From positions 1 to 37,073 of the forward strand of contig JAJFJS010000117.1 in NCBI GenBank assembly GCA_021773815.1: a DNA stretch of 37,073 nucleotides. Direction: 5' to 3'. The notes beneath the pieces are model-generated. The model was not told where the DNA came from. It was given only the letters and a program-made list of their open reading frames with translations, and searched no databases. Shown here piece by piece: positions 7,466 through 16,497 of the stretch. The position numbers and the translations under genes were made by a program. Position 1 is the stretch's first letter, and each line of letters starts with the position of its first letter. The stretch is from Gammaproteobacteria bacterium. Its GTDB lineage: Bacteria; Pseudomonadota; Gammaproteobacteria; Steroidobacterales; GCA-2729495.

Positions 7466-8524
7466 TCAGTCCCGCTGCGCCAGCGCCTCCAGCAATTGAT
7501 CATTTTGTGCGCGGCTGCCGATTGTGATTCGCAGACAACCCGGGATTGCCGGGTCCCAGCTGAAATCGCGGATCAGCACGCCGCCGCTTTTGGCCGCGTC
7601 GACAAAGCCTGCCGGATCGGTTACGCGCACCAGCAGGAAGTTCGCCTCCGATGGCAATACCTCGGTGACGCCGGGCAGAGCCTGCAGGGACCCTGCGACG
7701 CGACTGCGTTCCGTGCGCAGGGAGTCGATCCGCGTGGCAAGTTCCGGTCCGTCCGCCAGTCCGGCCAGCGCCGCCTCGGCGCACGGTGTCGGGTAGGCGT
7801 AGGGCGGCAGGATACAGCCGAGCAGGTCGACGACGGCCGGCGCCGCCAGCGCGACGCCGCAGCGTATGCCGGCGAGCCCGAGCGCCTTGGACAGCGTGCG
7901 CAGCACGACGATGTTGTCGTGTTGCTCAAGTAATGCGCGGGTCGGATCTGTATCGGCGAACTCGGCATAGGCTGCATCGACGACGATGAGCCCGTTGCCG
8001 CCGAGCGCATCGCACGCGGCCTCGATCTGTGCCGTCGCGATGCGGTTGCCGGTCGGATTGTTCGGCGAACAGATGAACAGCAGCTTCGTGCGTTCGGACG
8101 CGACCGCCGCTATGCCGGCGACATCGAGCTCGTAGCCCGAGTCGGCGCGCAGCGGCACCTCGATGATATCGGCGCCCTGCACCTGCGCGTAGACCGCGTA
8201 CATCCCGAAGGTCGGCGGGCAGATAATGATCGCGTCGCGGTTTGGCCGGCAGAAGCAGCGAATCAGCAGATCGATGGCCTCGCTCGAACCGCGGGTCACG
8301 AGCACCTGCCCGGCGGGGAGGTCGTAGTGCCGGGCCAGCGCGTTCGTCAGTGTAGCCGGGCGGACCTCCGGGTAGTGATGCAGTCCGTCGGTGCTGGTGT
8401 CGCCGACCGGGCGCCATGGTGCCTCATTGGCATTGAGGCGCAGCAGGCCGTCTTCGTACGATGCCGCGCGATAGGGACGCAGATTGCGAATCTCCGGCCG
8501 TGCGAGTTCGATTACGGTGCTCAT
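7466..8524 (-). CDS. hisC: Histidinol-phosphate aminotransferase
   Basis: A fold-type I PLP aminotransferase of 352 residues that converts imidazole acetol phosphate to histidinol phosphate. Visible motifs are LNANEAPW near the N-terminus, CSPNNPTGN for PLP contacts and VVDAAYAEF with the pyridine-nitrogen aspartate. RTLSKALGLAGIRCG carries the Schiff-base lysine, and LRITIG the substrate carboxylate arginine. It overlaps hisD by four bases (ATGA) and is part of the his operon, so the histidine role is secure by context as well as motif. Confidence 0.97.
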   Translation of the reverse strand: MSTVIELARPEIRNLRPYRAASYEDGLLRLNANEAPWRPVGDTSTDGLHHYPEVRPATLTNALARHYDLPAGQVLVTRGSSEAIDLLIRCFCRPNRDAIIICPPTFGMYAVYAQVQGADIIEVPLRADSGYELDVAGIAAVASERTKLLFICSPNNPTGNRIATAQIEAACDALGGNGLIVVDAAYAEFADTDPTRALLEQHDNIVVLRTLSKALGLAGIRCGVALAAPAVVDLLGCILPPYAYPTPCAEAALAGLADGPELATRIDSLRTERSRVAGSLQALPGVTEVLPSEANFLLVRVTDPAGFVDAAKSGGVLIRDFSWDPAIPGCLRITIGSRAQNDQLLEALAQRD

Positions 8525-9837
8525 GGCGTGTCGTCGCCCGTGAGCCGGACCGCGACCGCCTGCGCGTGCGCGTCCAGGCCCTCGAGCCCGGCGAGTGTCA
8601 ACACGGTAGGCGCGAGTCCGGCCAGCCCGGGTCGGGTGAGTTCCTGCACGGTCAGTTGTTTCTGGAAATCACGGACCGACAAGCCGCTGTAGTTGCGCGC
8701 AAAGCCGTAGGTCGGCAAGACGTGATTCGTGCCGCTGCAGTAATCGCCGACGGCCTCAGGTGTCCAGGGACCCAGAAAAATTGATCCGGCATTATTAATT
8801 AAATCAATATATTGCCTTGCATTCTTTAATTGAATTATCAAGTGCTCGGCTGCGTACTGGTTGGCCACGTCAATGCCTTCGGCCGCATCGGCAACCAGGA
8901 AACAGACGCTGTGCCGCAATGACTGCTCGATAATCGCCCGCCGTGGCAGCCCCGGCAGGGCGGCGGAAATTTCGGCGTCGACCGCATCGGCGAAGCCTGC
9001 CTCCGTGCAAACGAGTACGGCCTGCGAATCGGGGCCGTGTTCGGCCTGCGACAGCAGGTCGAGGGCGACGTAGCGCGGATCGGTCGACCCGTCGGCGACG
9101 ACCATGACCTCTGAAGGGCCGGCCGGCATATCCAGGGCCGCGCCGGCCGGATCACCGGCGACGAGGGTCTTGGCGGCCGTGACCCACGCGTTGCCGGGGC
9201 CGAAAATCTTGTCGACCTTCGGGATTGTTTCGGTGCCGTACGCCATCGCTGCGACGGCCTGTGCGCCGCCAACCTTGAAGATGGCGTCAACGCCGCAGCG
9301 CCGGGCCGCGACCACGACGGCCGGATCGGCCCGACCGTCGGCGCGCGGCGGCGTGCAAATGATCCGGGTCGGACATCGGGCCAGCCCGGCCGGCACGGCC
9401 AGCATGATCGCCGTCGACGGCAGCGGGGCGCTGCCTGCCGGTACGTACAGGCCGACGGCGCCGATCGGCCGGTTGATGCGTTCGCAGACGACGCCCGGCG
9501 CCGTTTCGACGCGGATCGGTGCGGTCAGCTGTGCCGCGTGAAATGCTTCGATATTGCCGATGGCGATGTCCATGGCGTCGCGCGCGGCCTGATCGACCAG
9601 GCGTCCGGCGCGCTCGAACTCGTCCGCGCCGACCCGTAGCTCATCGATCTCGACGCCGTCGAATCGGGCCGTCAACTCGCGCAGCGCCGCATCGCCGTCC
9701 GTCCGCACGCGCGCGACGATCTCCGCGACGCGGCGGCCAAGGTCCGGTTGCTCGGTTACGGCAGGGCGGGACAGGGCGGCACGCCGGGCCGCTGCGTCCA
9801 GTGTCGCCCATGTGAGTCTGTTCAGACGCGGCGTCAT
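8521..9837 (-). CDS. hisD: Histidinol dehydrogenase
   Basis: HisD oxidises histidinol to histidine in two NAD-dependent steps. At 438 residues it has usual length. It shows GPGNAWVTAAK, PAGPSEVMVVAD, the zinc-site QAEHGPDSQ and the conserved SGTNHVLPTYG near residue 370. Starts and stops overlap both neighbours by four bases. Oddity: bases 8775-8842 are only about one quarter G+C although they encode a conserved protein stretch; codons there are ATA, TTA, ATT, AAT, AGG and TCA, unlike the rest of the gene. This patch also contains promoter-like elements (see separate entry). Confidence 0.97.
   Translation of the reverse strand: MTPRLNRLTWATLDAAARRAALSRPAVTEQPDLGRRVAEIVARVRTDGDAALRELTARFDGVEIDELRVGADEFERAGRLVDQAARDAMDIAIGNIEAFHAAQLTAPIRVETAPGVVCERINRPIGAVGLYVPAGSAPLPSTAIMLAVPAGLARCPTRIICTPPRADGRADPAVVVAARRCGVDAIFKVGGAQAVAAMAYGTETIPKVDKIFGPGNAWVTAAKTLVAGDPAGAALDMPAGPSEVMVVADGSTDPRYVALDLLSQAEHGPDSQAVLVCTEAGFADAVDAEISAALPGLPRRAIIEQSLRHSVCFLVADAAEGIDVANQYAAEHLIIQLKNARQYIDLINNAGSIFLGPWTPEAVGDYCSGTNHVLPTYGFARNYSGLSVRDFQKQLTVQELTRPGLAGLAPTVLTLAGLEGLDAHAQAVAVRLTGDDTP
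8775..8842 (-). promoter_or_regulatory. AT-rich patch in hisD with candidate internal promoter
   Basis: In this GC-rich operon a 68-base stretch falls to about 25% G+C. On the minus strand it holds TTCAAT (8834-8829), a 17-base gap and TATATT (8811-8806, 5 of 6 to the -10 consensus), directed toward hisC-hisE. An internal promoter for the distal his genes is possible, as known in the enteric his operon. Alternatively it is only a run of unusual codons. Confidence 0.3.
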
Positions 9838-10736
9838 GCGAGCATCTTCTCGACCGGGACGACGAGGATCGAACTCGCGCCGACATCCTTGAGCGCCTCG
9901 AGGGTCTCCCAGAACACGTTTTCACGGCAGACAACATGGATGGCGACACGGCCGTCGACGCCCTCGAGCGGCAGCACCGTCGGGGACTCCGCACCCGGCA
10001 GCAAGGCCCGGATCTCGGCCAGCGCCGATTTGGGGGCATGCATCATGATGTACTTGCTTTCGCGTACCTGCATGACCCCTTCAATCCGCTGGAGCAATCG
10101 GTTGACCCAGGCGGTCTTCTCTTCCGGTATGGCGACGGGGGTCCGGATCAGCATGCACTGACTCTCGAGGATCGTCTCGCCTTCGCGAATCTTGTTGGCA
10201 ATCATCGTCGTGCCGGTCGAAACGAGATCGCAGATTACGTCGGCGCGGCCGAGACTCGGGGCGATCTCCACGGCGCCGGAAAACTCCACGACATCGGCGC
10301 TGATGTCGTTGCGTTTCAGGTAGTCGCGCACCGTGAACGGATAGCTCGTGGCGATCGTCGCCCCGTCGAGTTCGGTGATGGCCTGCCTGGCACCGGTCTC
10401 CGGGTAGCCGAACGCAAGCCGGCAGTGCCCGTAGTCGAGCCGACAGACCTCGGTGTACGGCGCCATGATGCCGTCGCAGCCGTACTCGAGGCGCTTTTCC
10501 TCGATAATATTAAGCCCGGCGATGCCAAGATCGCAGACATCGTCGCGCACCAGGCCCGGAATATCGTCGTCGCGCACGAACAGCAGATCGATCGGCATGT
10601 TTTCGCCATAACCGATCAGCTGGTCGCGGCCGCGGGTGTATTTCAGGCCGCAGCGTTCCAGCAGGTCGAGTGAGTGCTCGGTCAGGCGGCCCGATTTCTG
10701 GATCGCAATCTTGATTCGGGTCTGTTTGTCGATCAT
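9834..10736 (-). CDS. hisG: ATP phosphoribosyltransferase, long form
   Basis: HisG condenses ATP with PRPP and commits carbon to histidine. The 300-residue protein is the long type with its own C-terminal regulatory domain. The N-terminal catalytic part begins IKIAIQKSGRL and includes DLVSTGTTM, the PRPP loop. The last 80 residues (from about MMHAPKSALAEI to the VVPVEKMLA end) form the ACT-like histidine-binding domain, so no HisZ is needed and feedback inhibition by histidine is expected. The frame is open further upstream. I choose ATG 10736 because it overlaps the upstream gene's TGA in an ATGA junction and matches the family's N-terminus. Confidence 0.97.
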   Translation of the reverse strand: MIDKQTRIKIAIQKSGRLTEHSLDLLERCGLKYTRGRDQLIGYGENMPIDLLFVRDDDIPGLVRDDVCDLGIAGLNIIEEKRLEYGCDGIMAPYTEVCRLDYGHCRLAFGYPETGARQAITELDGATIATSYPFTVRDYLKRNDISADVVEFSGAVEIAPSLGRADVICDLVSTGTTMIANKIREGETILESQCMLIRTPVAIPEEKTAWVNRLLQRIEGVMQVRESKYIMMHAPKSALAEIRALLPGAESPTVLPLEGVDGRVAIHVVCRENVFWETLEALKDVGASSILVVPVEKMLA

Positions 10737-11047
10737 TCGTTCGTTTTCCTGAGTCTGGCCAGCGCTGTTCGATAGCCGCCGGTGCCGTCCGTGAGACAAC
10801 GCGCGACCCGGCCGATCGTCGTGACGCTCACGCCGGTCTGCTCGTGTATCGCCCGATAGGTCAGACCCTCGGCCAGCAGTTCGACGACGGCCCAGCGGTC
10901 TTTCATGGCCTGCAATTCAGCAGGCGTGCACAAATCATGAAAAAACCCACGGAGTTCGGCCGTGGTTTCCAGGCTGAGCAGTGCGCTGAACAGCTCGTCT
11001 TCGGCGGCGACTTCCTGCCGCTGATTCAATATCCGGTGATCTTTCAT
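10733..11047 (-). CDS. TrpR/YerC-family regulator heading the his operon
   Basis: A 104-residue all-helical protein of the TrpR/YerC-YecD family. The helix-turn-helix is in the middle to C-terminal part: TPAELQAMKDRWAVV, then LTYRAIHEQTGVSVTTIGRV (about residues 63-82), which resembles the TrpR reading head. It is the first gene of the his operon and overlaps hisG by four bases. Family members next to his genes have been proposed as histidine-responsive repressors (called HisR in some comparative studies). That function is inference here. A palindrome close to the TrpR operator consensus sits just upstream of its own start, so autoregulation of the whole operon is likely. No histidine-rich leader peptide is visible, which fits repression rather than attenuation. 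Confidence 0.88.
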   Translation of the reverse strand: MKDHRILNQRQEVAAEDELFSALLSLETTAELRGFFHDLCTPAELQAMKDRWAVVELLAEGLTYRAIHEQTGVSVTTIGRVARCLTDGTGGYRTALARLRKTNE

Positions 11048-11050
11048 AGT

Positions 11051-11068
11051 GTATTAATGCGCTAGTAC
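11051..11068 (-). promoter_or_regulatory. Candidate TrpR-family operator for the his operon
   Basis: On the minus strand the bases read GTACTAGCGCATTAATAC. The halves match as an inverted repeat in six of nine positions, and the left half GTACTAG is identical to the left half of the Trp-box consensus GTACTAGTTAACTAGTAC. It covers the predicted transcription start, 3 bases upstream of the regulator's ATG. Confidence 0.6.
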
Positions 11069-11074
11069 GATGGA

Positions 11075-11103
11075 ACGATACGCGCGGCCCGGTCCGAATG
11101 CAA
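11075..11103 (-). promoter_or_regulatory. Probable his operon promoter
   Basis: Minus-strand TTGCAT (11103-11098) and TATCGT (11080-11075) are 17 bases apart. The start would fall near 11068, the first base of the TrpR-box-like palindrome, leaving a 21-base leader. Consensus match is moderate. Confidence 0.45.
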
Positions 11104-11133
11104 GCGGGCCGGTCGCGCCCGGCGCCGCCCGAA

Positions 11134-11164
11134 TTGGATTCGGCCCCGGCAATCGGGCTACACT
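11134..11164 (+). promoter_or_regulatory. Candidate metB promoter
   Basis: TACACT at 11159-11164 is followed by CCGCGCC, and TTGGAT lies at 11134-11139 (19-base gap, longer than ideal). It is divergent from the his promoter, and the region between the two is only about 30 bases, so the two units share a control region. No Met-type riboswitch is visible in the short leader. Confidence 0.35.
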
Positions 11165-11207
11165 CCGCGCCCTTTGACGACGCGGGGTTCCCCCGGGACG
11201 ACGGGAC

Positions 11208-12371
11208 ATGGACAAAGATACGACAAGACGAACCCGGGCGGTCCGGGCGGGCGTGGACACGGACGAGCAATTTGGCGCCGTGATGCCGCCGGTGTACCTG
11301 ACGACCAATTTCAGTTTCGCCGGTTTCGACGAGCCGCGACGCTACGATTACACGCGCACCGGCAACCCGACGCGCGACGCGCTGGCCGAAACGCTGGCGG
11401 CTCTCGAGGGCGGTCACGGCGCCACGGTGACCGGTTCGGGCATGGGCGCCGTGACGCTGGCCTGCCAGATGCTCGATCCGGGTGATCTCGTCGTCGGTCC
11501 GCAGGATTGTTACGGTGGCACGTTTCGTTTGTTGCACGGGCTCGCGGCCCGCGGCCTGTTCCGTGTGCGCCTCGTCGATCAGACGGACCCCGAGGCGTTT
11601 GCCGCCGCGCTGGCCGACGGCGCCAAGATGATCTGGATCGAGAGTCCGACCAACCCGTTGCTGCGCATCGTCGATCTGGCGCGCGCCAGGCGCCTCGCCG
11701 ACGAACAGGGCAGCCTGATGGTCGTCGACAACACCTTCCTGTCGCCGGCGCTGCAACGCCCGATCGAACACGGCGCGAATTTGGTCGTCCATTCGACGAC
11801 GAAATACCTGAACGGTCACAGCGACATGGTCGGCGGCGCGGTCGTGGCCGCGAGCGCGGCCCTGCACGAAAAGATGCAGTGGTGGGCCAACGCACTCGGA
11901 CTGTCCGGATCGCCGTTCGACAGCTTCCTGACCATGCGCGGCCTGCGGACGCTGTATGTGCGCATGCAGCAGCACGAAAAAAATGCGACGACACTGGCCG
12001 CGGTGCTCGACGAGCATGATGCCGTTCACCGGGTGTATTACCCGGGCCTCGAGACGCATCCGGGGCATGCGGTGGCCGTGCGGCAGCAGACCGGTTTCGG
12101 TGGCATGCTGAGTTTCGAGTTGCGCGGCGGCGCGGCCGCGGCGCGCGCGTTTCTGGAGACGGTCAAACTGTTTACGCTGGCCGAGTCACTCGGTGGCGTC
12201 GAGAGCCTGGCGGCGCACCCGGCGACGATGACCCATGCCACCTTCGATGCCGACAGTCGGGCCAAGGCGGGCATTACGGACGGTCTGGTCCGGTTATCGG
12301 TCGGCATTGAGGCAGGCGAGGACCTCGTCCGCGATGTGCTGACCGGGCTGGAGGCGGCCGCTAGCGTCTAG
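11208..12371 (+). CDS. metB: Cystathionine gamma-synthase
   Basis: A 387-residue PLP enzyme of the Cys/Met family that joins an activated homoserine to cysteine to give cystathionine, on the way to methionine. Motifs: YDYTRTGNPTRDALA (residues 46-60), CYGGTFRLL, ESPTNPLLRIVD, and HSTTKYLNGHSDMVGG with the PLP lysine at about 199. FTLAESLGGVESL near the C-terminus is typical of MetB over MetC. The sequence follows enteric MetB closely along its length. O-acetylhomoserine/O-succinylhomoserine sulfhydrylase (MetY/MetZ) is the main alternative. It is a single gene divergent from his and convergent with leuB; its TAG lies only six bases from the leuB stop. Confidence 0.88.
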   Translation: MDKDTTRRTRAVRAGVDTDEQFGAVMPPVYLTTNFSFAGFDEPRRYDYTRTGNPTRDALAETLAALEGGHGATVTGSGMGAVTLACQMLDPGDLVVGPQDCYGGTFRLLHGLAARGLFRVRLVDQTDPEAFAAALADGAKMIWIESPTNPLLRIVDLARARRLADEQGSLMVVDNTFLSPALQRPIEHGANLVVHSTTKYLNGHSDMVGGAVVAASAALHEKMQWWANALGLSGSPFDSFLTMRGLRTLYVRMQQHEKNATTLAAVLDEHDAVHRVYYPGLETHPGHAVAVRQQTGFGGMLSFELRGGAAAARAFLETVKLFTLAESLGGVESLAAHPATMTHATFDADSRAKAGITDGLVRLSVGIEAGEDLVRDVLTGLEAAASV

Positions 12372-12391
12372 CCGGCATTATTCATGCCGGC
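12371..12391. terminator. Hairpin between convergent metB and leuB
   Basis: GCCGGCAT (12371-12378) and ATGCCGGC (12384-12391) form a perfect 8-bp stem with a five-base loop. It begins at the last base of the metB stop and overlaps the leuB stop. There is no T-tract, so it may act as a transcription roadblock or 3'-end stabiliser more than a true intrinsic terminator. Confidence 0.5.
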
Positions 12392-13460
12392 CGGCGAGTC
12401 GCCGGTACTGCGCCACGATCTCGTCGCCCATCGCGGCGGTGCCGATCGCCTGATCGGTTGCCGAGGCGATGTCGCCCGTCCGATGACCGGCCTCGATGGC
12501 CGCATACACGGCCTGTTCGACGAGGTCGGCCTCGTCGCCGAGCCCCAGCGAAAAGCGCAGCATCATGGCGACACTCAGGATAGTCGCGCAGGGATTGGCG
12601 ATGTCACGGCCGGCAATATCCGGCGCCGAGCCGTGGATCGGTTCGTACAGGCCGCGCCGGTCGGCGTTCAGCGATGCGGACGGCAGCATGCCGAGCGAGC
12701 CGCACAGCATCGAGGCCTCATCGGTCAGGATGTCGCCGAACATGTTCTCGGTCACGAGGACATCGAACGCAGCGGGACCTGACAACAAGTGCATCGCGGC
12801 CGCGTCGACGTACAGTGTATCGAGCTGTACATCCGGAAATTCGGTGCGCATCAACTCATCGGTAATGCGTCGCCAGAGGCGTGATGTTTCCAGGACGTTG
12901 GCCTTGTCGATGGAAGTCACCTTGCCGCGTCGCTCGCGGGCAAACTGGGCCGCCATGCGCACGACCCGTTCGATCTCGTGGCGGTGATAAGTACAGACGT
13001 CCGTCGCTTCGTCGGCCGACCGGCGTTTCTCGCCGAAGTAGATGCCGCCGGTCAGTTCGCGCACGAACAGGATGTCGACGTCGGCAAGATACTCGGGGCG
13101 CAGCGGCGATGCCGCATACAGCGCCGGGTGCGTCTTGACCGGGCGCAGATTGGCGTAGACCTTCATCGCGGCGCGCAGGTCGAGCAAGCCCTGTTCGGGC
13201 CGCACGGGCGCGTCCGGAGAACTCCATTTCGGCCCGCCGACGGCGCCGAGCAGGGCGACATCGGCCTCGTCGACAACCGCGCGCGTCTCGGCCGGAAACC
13301 CGTCGCCGGCTGCATCTATCGCTGCACCGCCGATCAGTGCCTCGCGCAGTTCGAAACGATGCCCGCCGCATTCGCCGACGGCATTGAGGACGCGCACGCC
13401 CTCGCGCATGATCTCCGGCCCGATGCCGTCACCGGCCAGAATTGCAATCAGGGCTTCCAT
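12378..13460 (-). CDS. leuB: 3-isopropylmalate dehydrogenase
   Basis: LeuB oxidatively decarboxylates 3-isopropylmalate to 2-ketoisocaproate with NAD and a divalent metal. The 360-residue protein has [11 protein letters not shown] at residues 6-16, [10 protein letters not shown], the substrate-binding ANLRPVKT and [12 protein letters not shown] loops, and [26 protein letters not shown] precedes the nucleotide site. It is last in the leu operon and its start overlaps the end of leuD by 13 bases. Confidence 0.97.
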   Translation of the reverse strand: MEALIAILAGDGIGPEIMREGVRVLNAVGECGGHRFELREALIGGAAIDAAGDGFPAETRAVVDEADVALLGAVGGPKWSSPDAPVRPEQGLLDLRAAMKVYANLRPVKTHPALYAASPLRPEYLADVDILFVRELTGGIYFGEKRRSADEATDVCTYHRHEIERVVRMAAQFARERRGKVTSIDKANVLETSRLWRRITDELMRTEFPDVQLDTLYVDAAAMHLLSGPAAFDVLVTENMFGDILTDEASMLCGSLGMLPSASLNADRRGLYEPIHGSAPDIAGRDIANPCATILSVAMMLRFSLGLGDEADLVEQAVYAAIEAGHRTGDIASATDQAIGTAAMGDEIVAQYRRLAGRHE

Positions 13461-14032
13461 GCGCGTTCCCGTTCGAAAGTGTCGATCTGGTCTGCCTTGC
13501 TCAGCAGGTAGCCGAGTTGGTCAACGCCCTCGAGCAGGCATTGCTGCGAGAAACCGTCCAGCGGGAAGGCCAGTTTGCGTCCGTCCGGCAGCGTCAGTGT
13601 CGCCGTGGCGACGTCGATATCGACTTCGGCGCCCGGGTTGCTGAGCAGCCACGTATGTGTCTCCGCGTCGACGATGATCGGTACCAGCCCGTTCTTCAGC
13701 GAATTGTTACGGAAAATATCGGCAAACTGCGTGCTGATGACGGCGCGAAACCCGAAGTCCACGAGCCCCCACGGTGCGTGTTCACGCGATGATCCGCAGC
13801 CGAAGTTGTTGCCTGCGACGAGCACCTTGCAAGTGGCGGCGCCGGGTTGGTTCAGCGGAAATCCGGGCAGCGGCTCGCCGTTCCCGTCATAACGCCAGTC
13901 GGAGAACAGCGCCTTGCCCAGACCCTCTTTGTCGGTCGTCGTCAGGAAACGTGCCGGCATGATCTGGTCGGTATCGATGTCGGTCTGCGGCAGCACGACG
14001 GTCTGCGAGTGTATGTGTGACAGTTTTTCCAT
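13448..14032 (-). CDS. leuD: 3-isopropylmalate dehydratase small subunit
   Basis: LeuD is the swivel domain of isopropylmalate isomerase and pairs with LeuC. The protein shows [13 protein letters not shown] near residue 18 and the conserved [17 protein letters not shown], which positions the substrate. The open frame runs back into leuC, so the start must be chosen. ATG 14032 gives 194 residues, [12 protein letters not shown] 14047, just five bases after the leuC stop, gives 199. Both are near the family length (about 200), and neither has a strong Shine-Dalgarno; translational coupling to leuC is likely. Confidence 0.95.
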   Translation of the reverse strand: MEKLSHIHSQTVVLPQTDIDTDQIMPARFLTTTDKEGLGKALFSDWRYDGNGEPLPGFPLNQPGAATCKVLVAGNNFGCGSSREHAPWGLVDFGFRAVISTQFADIFRNNSLKNGLVPIIVDAETHTWLLSNPGAEVDIDVATATLTLPDGRKLAFPLDGFSQQCLLEGVDQLGYLLSKADQIDTFERERAWKP

Positions 14033-14052
14033 GGTTCCGATCTTCATCCGAT

Positions 14053-15456
14053 TCAGAGGAGGGTGCGCGGGTCGGTGATGACCCCGTTGACCGCCGATGC
14101 GGCCGCGGTTTCCGGGCTCGCCAGCACGGTGCGCCCGCCGACGCCCTGGCGGCCCTCGAAATTGCGATTGCTCGTGCTCACGCACAGCTGGCCGGGTTTG
14201 AGCACGTCGCCGTTCATGCCCAGGCACATCGAGCAGCCCGCCTCGCGCCATTCGGCGCCGGCCGCGAGAAAAATCTTGTCCAGGCCTTCCGCCTCGGCCT
14301 GCTGCTTGATGATTTCCGACCCCGGCACGACGAGCATGCGTACGGATTTTGCGATGCTGCGATTACGCAGGATCTGGGCCGCCGCGCGCAGATCGGGCAG
14401 GCGTGAATTCGTGCAGCTGCCGATAAAGACGACGTCGACGCGGGTACCCTGCATCGACTGACCGGGTTCCAGGCCCATGTAGTCGAGCGCCTGGCGGAAA
14501 CTGAGGTTGCCGGTGTCGGCCGGCACGGCCTCGGTGACCGGGACGACCATGCCGGGGTTCGTGCCGAAGGTCACCATCGGCGCGAGTTGTGAGATATCGA
14601 TATCGATCTCGCGATCGAAGGTCGCGTCCGCGTCCGACGGCAGGCTGAGCCAGCGGGTAACGGCCGCATCCCAGGCAGCGCCTTGCGGCGCCTGCGGGCG
14701 GCCGGCGAGGAATTCCACGGTCGTGTCGTCGGGCGCCATCATGCCCGCGCGGGCGCCGGCCTCGATCGTCATGTTACAGATCGTCATGCGCTCTTCCATG
14801 CTCAATCCGCGGATCGTGCTGCCCCGAAACTCGATCACGTGGCCGGTGCCGCCGTCCACGCCGATGCGGCCGATCGTGGCCAGGATAATGTCCTTGGCCG
14901 TGACGCCGGCCGGCAGGCGTCCTTCGATGTTAATCGCCATGGTTTTCGGCTTGCGCTGCAACAGGCATTGCGTGGCGAGCACATGTCCGACCTCGGTGCT
15001 GCCGATGCCGAAGGCCAGCGCCCCGAATGCGCCGTGCGTGCTCGAATGGCTGTCACCGCAGACAATCGTTTTGCCCGGTTGAGTGGCGCCGATTTCCGGA
15101 CCGATAACGTGCACGATGCCGCGCTGGTCGCTGTCGAAGCCGTGCAGCTCGACGCCGAAGTCGGCGCAATTGCTGACCATCTGGCGAATCTGCTTCGCCT
15201 GGGCCGGCGGTGTGACGCGATCCAGGTCGTCCAGGCCGGTGATCGGCACGGTCGGCGTCGAGTGATCGAGCGTCGCGAGCGTCAGGTCGGTGCGGCGCAC
15301 CGGCAGGCCCTGTTCACGCATCAGCGTGAAGGCCTGCGGTGTCGTGACCTCGTGGACCAGGTGCAGATCAATGTACAGGACGGCCGGGTTGGCCGGGCTT
15401 TCCGGGATGACGATGTGGTCGTCCCAGACCTTTTCGAACAGCGATTTACCGCTCAT
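14053..15456 (-). CDS. leuC: 3-isopropylmalate dehydratase large subunit
   Basis: LeuC carries the [4Fe-4S] cluster of isopropylmalate isomerase, an aconitase relative. The 467-residue chain has the cluster cysteines in [16 protein letters not shown] and [11 protein letters not shown], the [13 protein letters not shown] substrate loop, and [11 protein letters not shown]. All three cluster cysteines are present. It is separated from upstream ilvE by about 70 bases of non-coding sequence, the longest gap in this operon, but no promoter is clear there. Confidence 0.97.
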   Translation of the reverse strand: MSGKSLFEKVWDDHIVIPESPANPAVLYIDLHLVHEVTTPQAFTLMREQGLPVRRTDLTLATLDHSTPTVPITGLDDLDRVTPPAQAKQIRQMVSNCADFGVELHGFDSDQRGIVHVIGPEIGATQPGKTIVCGDSHSSTHGAFGALAFGIGSTEVGHVLATQCLLQRKPKTMAINIEGRLPAGVTAKDIILATIGRIGVDGGTGHVIEFRGSTIRGLSMEERMTICNMTIEAGARAGMMAPDDTTVEFLAGRPQAPQGAAWDAAVTRWLSLPSDADATFDREIDIDISQLAPMVTFGTNPGMVVPVTEAVPADTGNLSFRQALDYMGLEPGQSMQGTRVDVVFIGSCTNSRLPDLRAAAQILRNRSIAKSVRMLVVPGSEIIKQQAEAEGLDKIFLAAGAEWREAGCSMCLGMNGDVLKPGQLCVSTSNRNFEGRQGVGGRTVLASPETAAASAVNGVITDPRTLL

Positions 15457-15525
15457 TCCGATGAACTCCGTGGCTGATGTTGTGGCAAGCGGCGAGAAGC
15501 GGGCGGCTGCTCATGCTCTTTTTCT

Positions 15526-16482
15526 TCAGGCGCTTTTTTCAATGTTCCGTGCTTTGTCGACGGGTTCGAGCCAGCCCCATTTATCGTCCGTCGTGCCGTC
15601 AAACAGGCCGAAGAACGCATCCTGAAGTTGCCTGGTCACGGCGCCGCGCCGACCGTTACCGATTTCGATGCGGTCCACCGACCGCACGGGGGTAATCTCG
15701 GCGGCCGTGCCCGTCAGGAATATCTCGTCGGCGATATAGAGCATTTCTCGCGGAATCGATTGTTCGATGACTTCGAGGCCGAGGTCGCGCGCCAGCGTCA
15801 TCACGCTCGCCCGGGTGATGCCGGTCAGGATCGATGCCGTCGCCTGTGGCGTCCAGATCACGCCGTCGCGAACCAGGAACAGATTTTCGCCGGCGCCTTC
15901 GCTGACGGTGCCGTCCGACGACAGCGCGATACCTTCGTGGAATCCGCGGTCACGGGCTTCGAGGCTGACGAGGGTGCTCGACAAATAATTTCCGCCGGCC
16001 TTGGCCAGCGCGGGGATCGTGTTTGGCGCGACGCGCTGCCACGACGATATACAGACGTCGACGCCCTCGTGCAGGGCATCGGCGCCCAGGTAGGTACCCC
16101 ATTCCCAGGCCGCGACGGCCACGTCGGTCGGATGATCGGGCTTGGGGGCAAGCCCGATATCTCCGTAGCCGCGAAAGGCGATCGGGCGAATATAGGCGCC
16201 GTTGGCGAGCTCGTTGGCCAGCACGACTTCGCGACAGGCGGCGTCGATTTGCGCGGCCGTGTAGGGGACCGGAATCCGGTGGATCTTGGCCGAGTCGAAC
16301 AGGCGCCGCGTGTGCGCCTGCAACCGGAAAACCTGCGATCCGGTCGGCGTGGCATAAACCCTGATCCCCTCGAAAACCGACGAGCCGTAATGCAGGGCAT
16401 GCGTCAGCACGTGCACCTGCGCCTGATCCCAGGGGACCAGTTTGCCGTTGTGCCAGATCCATTCGTTATGGTTGATCGTCAT
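15526..16482 (-). CDS. ilvE: Branched-chain amino acid aminotransferase
   Basis: A fold-type IV PLP aminotransferase of 318 residues that performs the last step of leucine, isoleucine and valine synthesis. It begins with IWHNGKLVPWDQAQVHVL and HYGSSVFEGIRVY. The PLP lysine lies in AKAGGNYLSS, followed by SEGAGENLFLV and FLTGTAAEITPV; the C-terminal AFFGLFDGTTDDKWGWL matches the enteric IlvE ending. Its ribosome site is AAGGAA, six bases before the ATG, 15 bases after leuA. Its place inside the leu operon, between leuA and leuC, is unusual but functionally sensible, since it aminates the LeuB product. Confidence 0.96.
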   Translation of the reverse strand: MTINHNEWIWHNGKLVPWDQAQVHVLTHALHYGSSVFEGIRVYATPTGSQVFRLQAHTRRLFDSAKIHRIPVPYTAAQIDAACREVVLANELANGAYIRPIAFRGYGDIGLAPKPDHPTDVAVAAWEWGTYLGADALHEGVDVCISSWQRVAPNTIPALAKAGGNYLSSTLVSLEARDRGFHEGIALSSDGTVSEGAGENLFLVRDGVIWTPQATASILTGITRASVMTLARDLGLEVIEQSIPREMLYIADEIFLTGTAAEITPVRSVDRIEIGNGRRGAVTRQLQDAFFGLFDGTTDDKWGWLEPVDKARNIEKSA

Positions 16483-16497
16483 GTGCGTTCCTTCATC

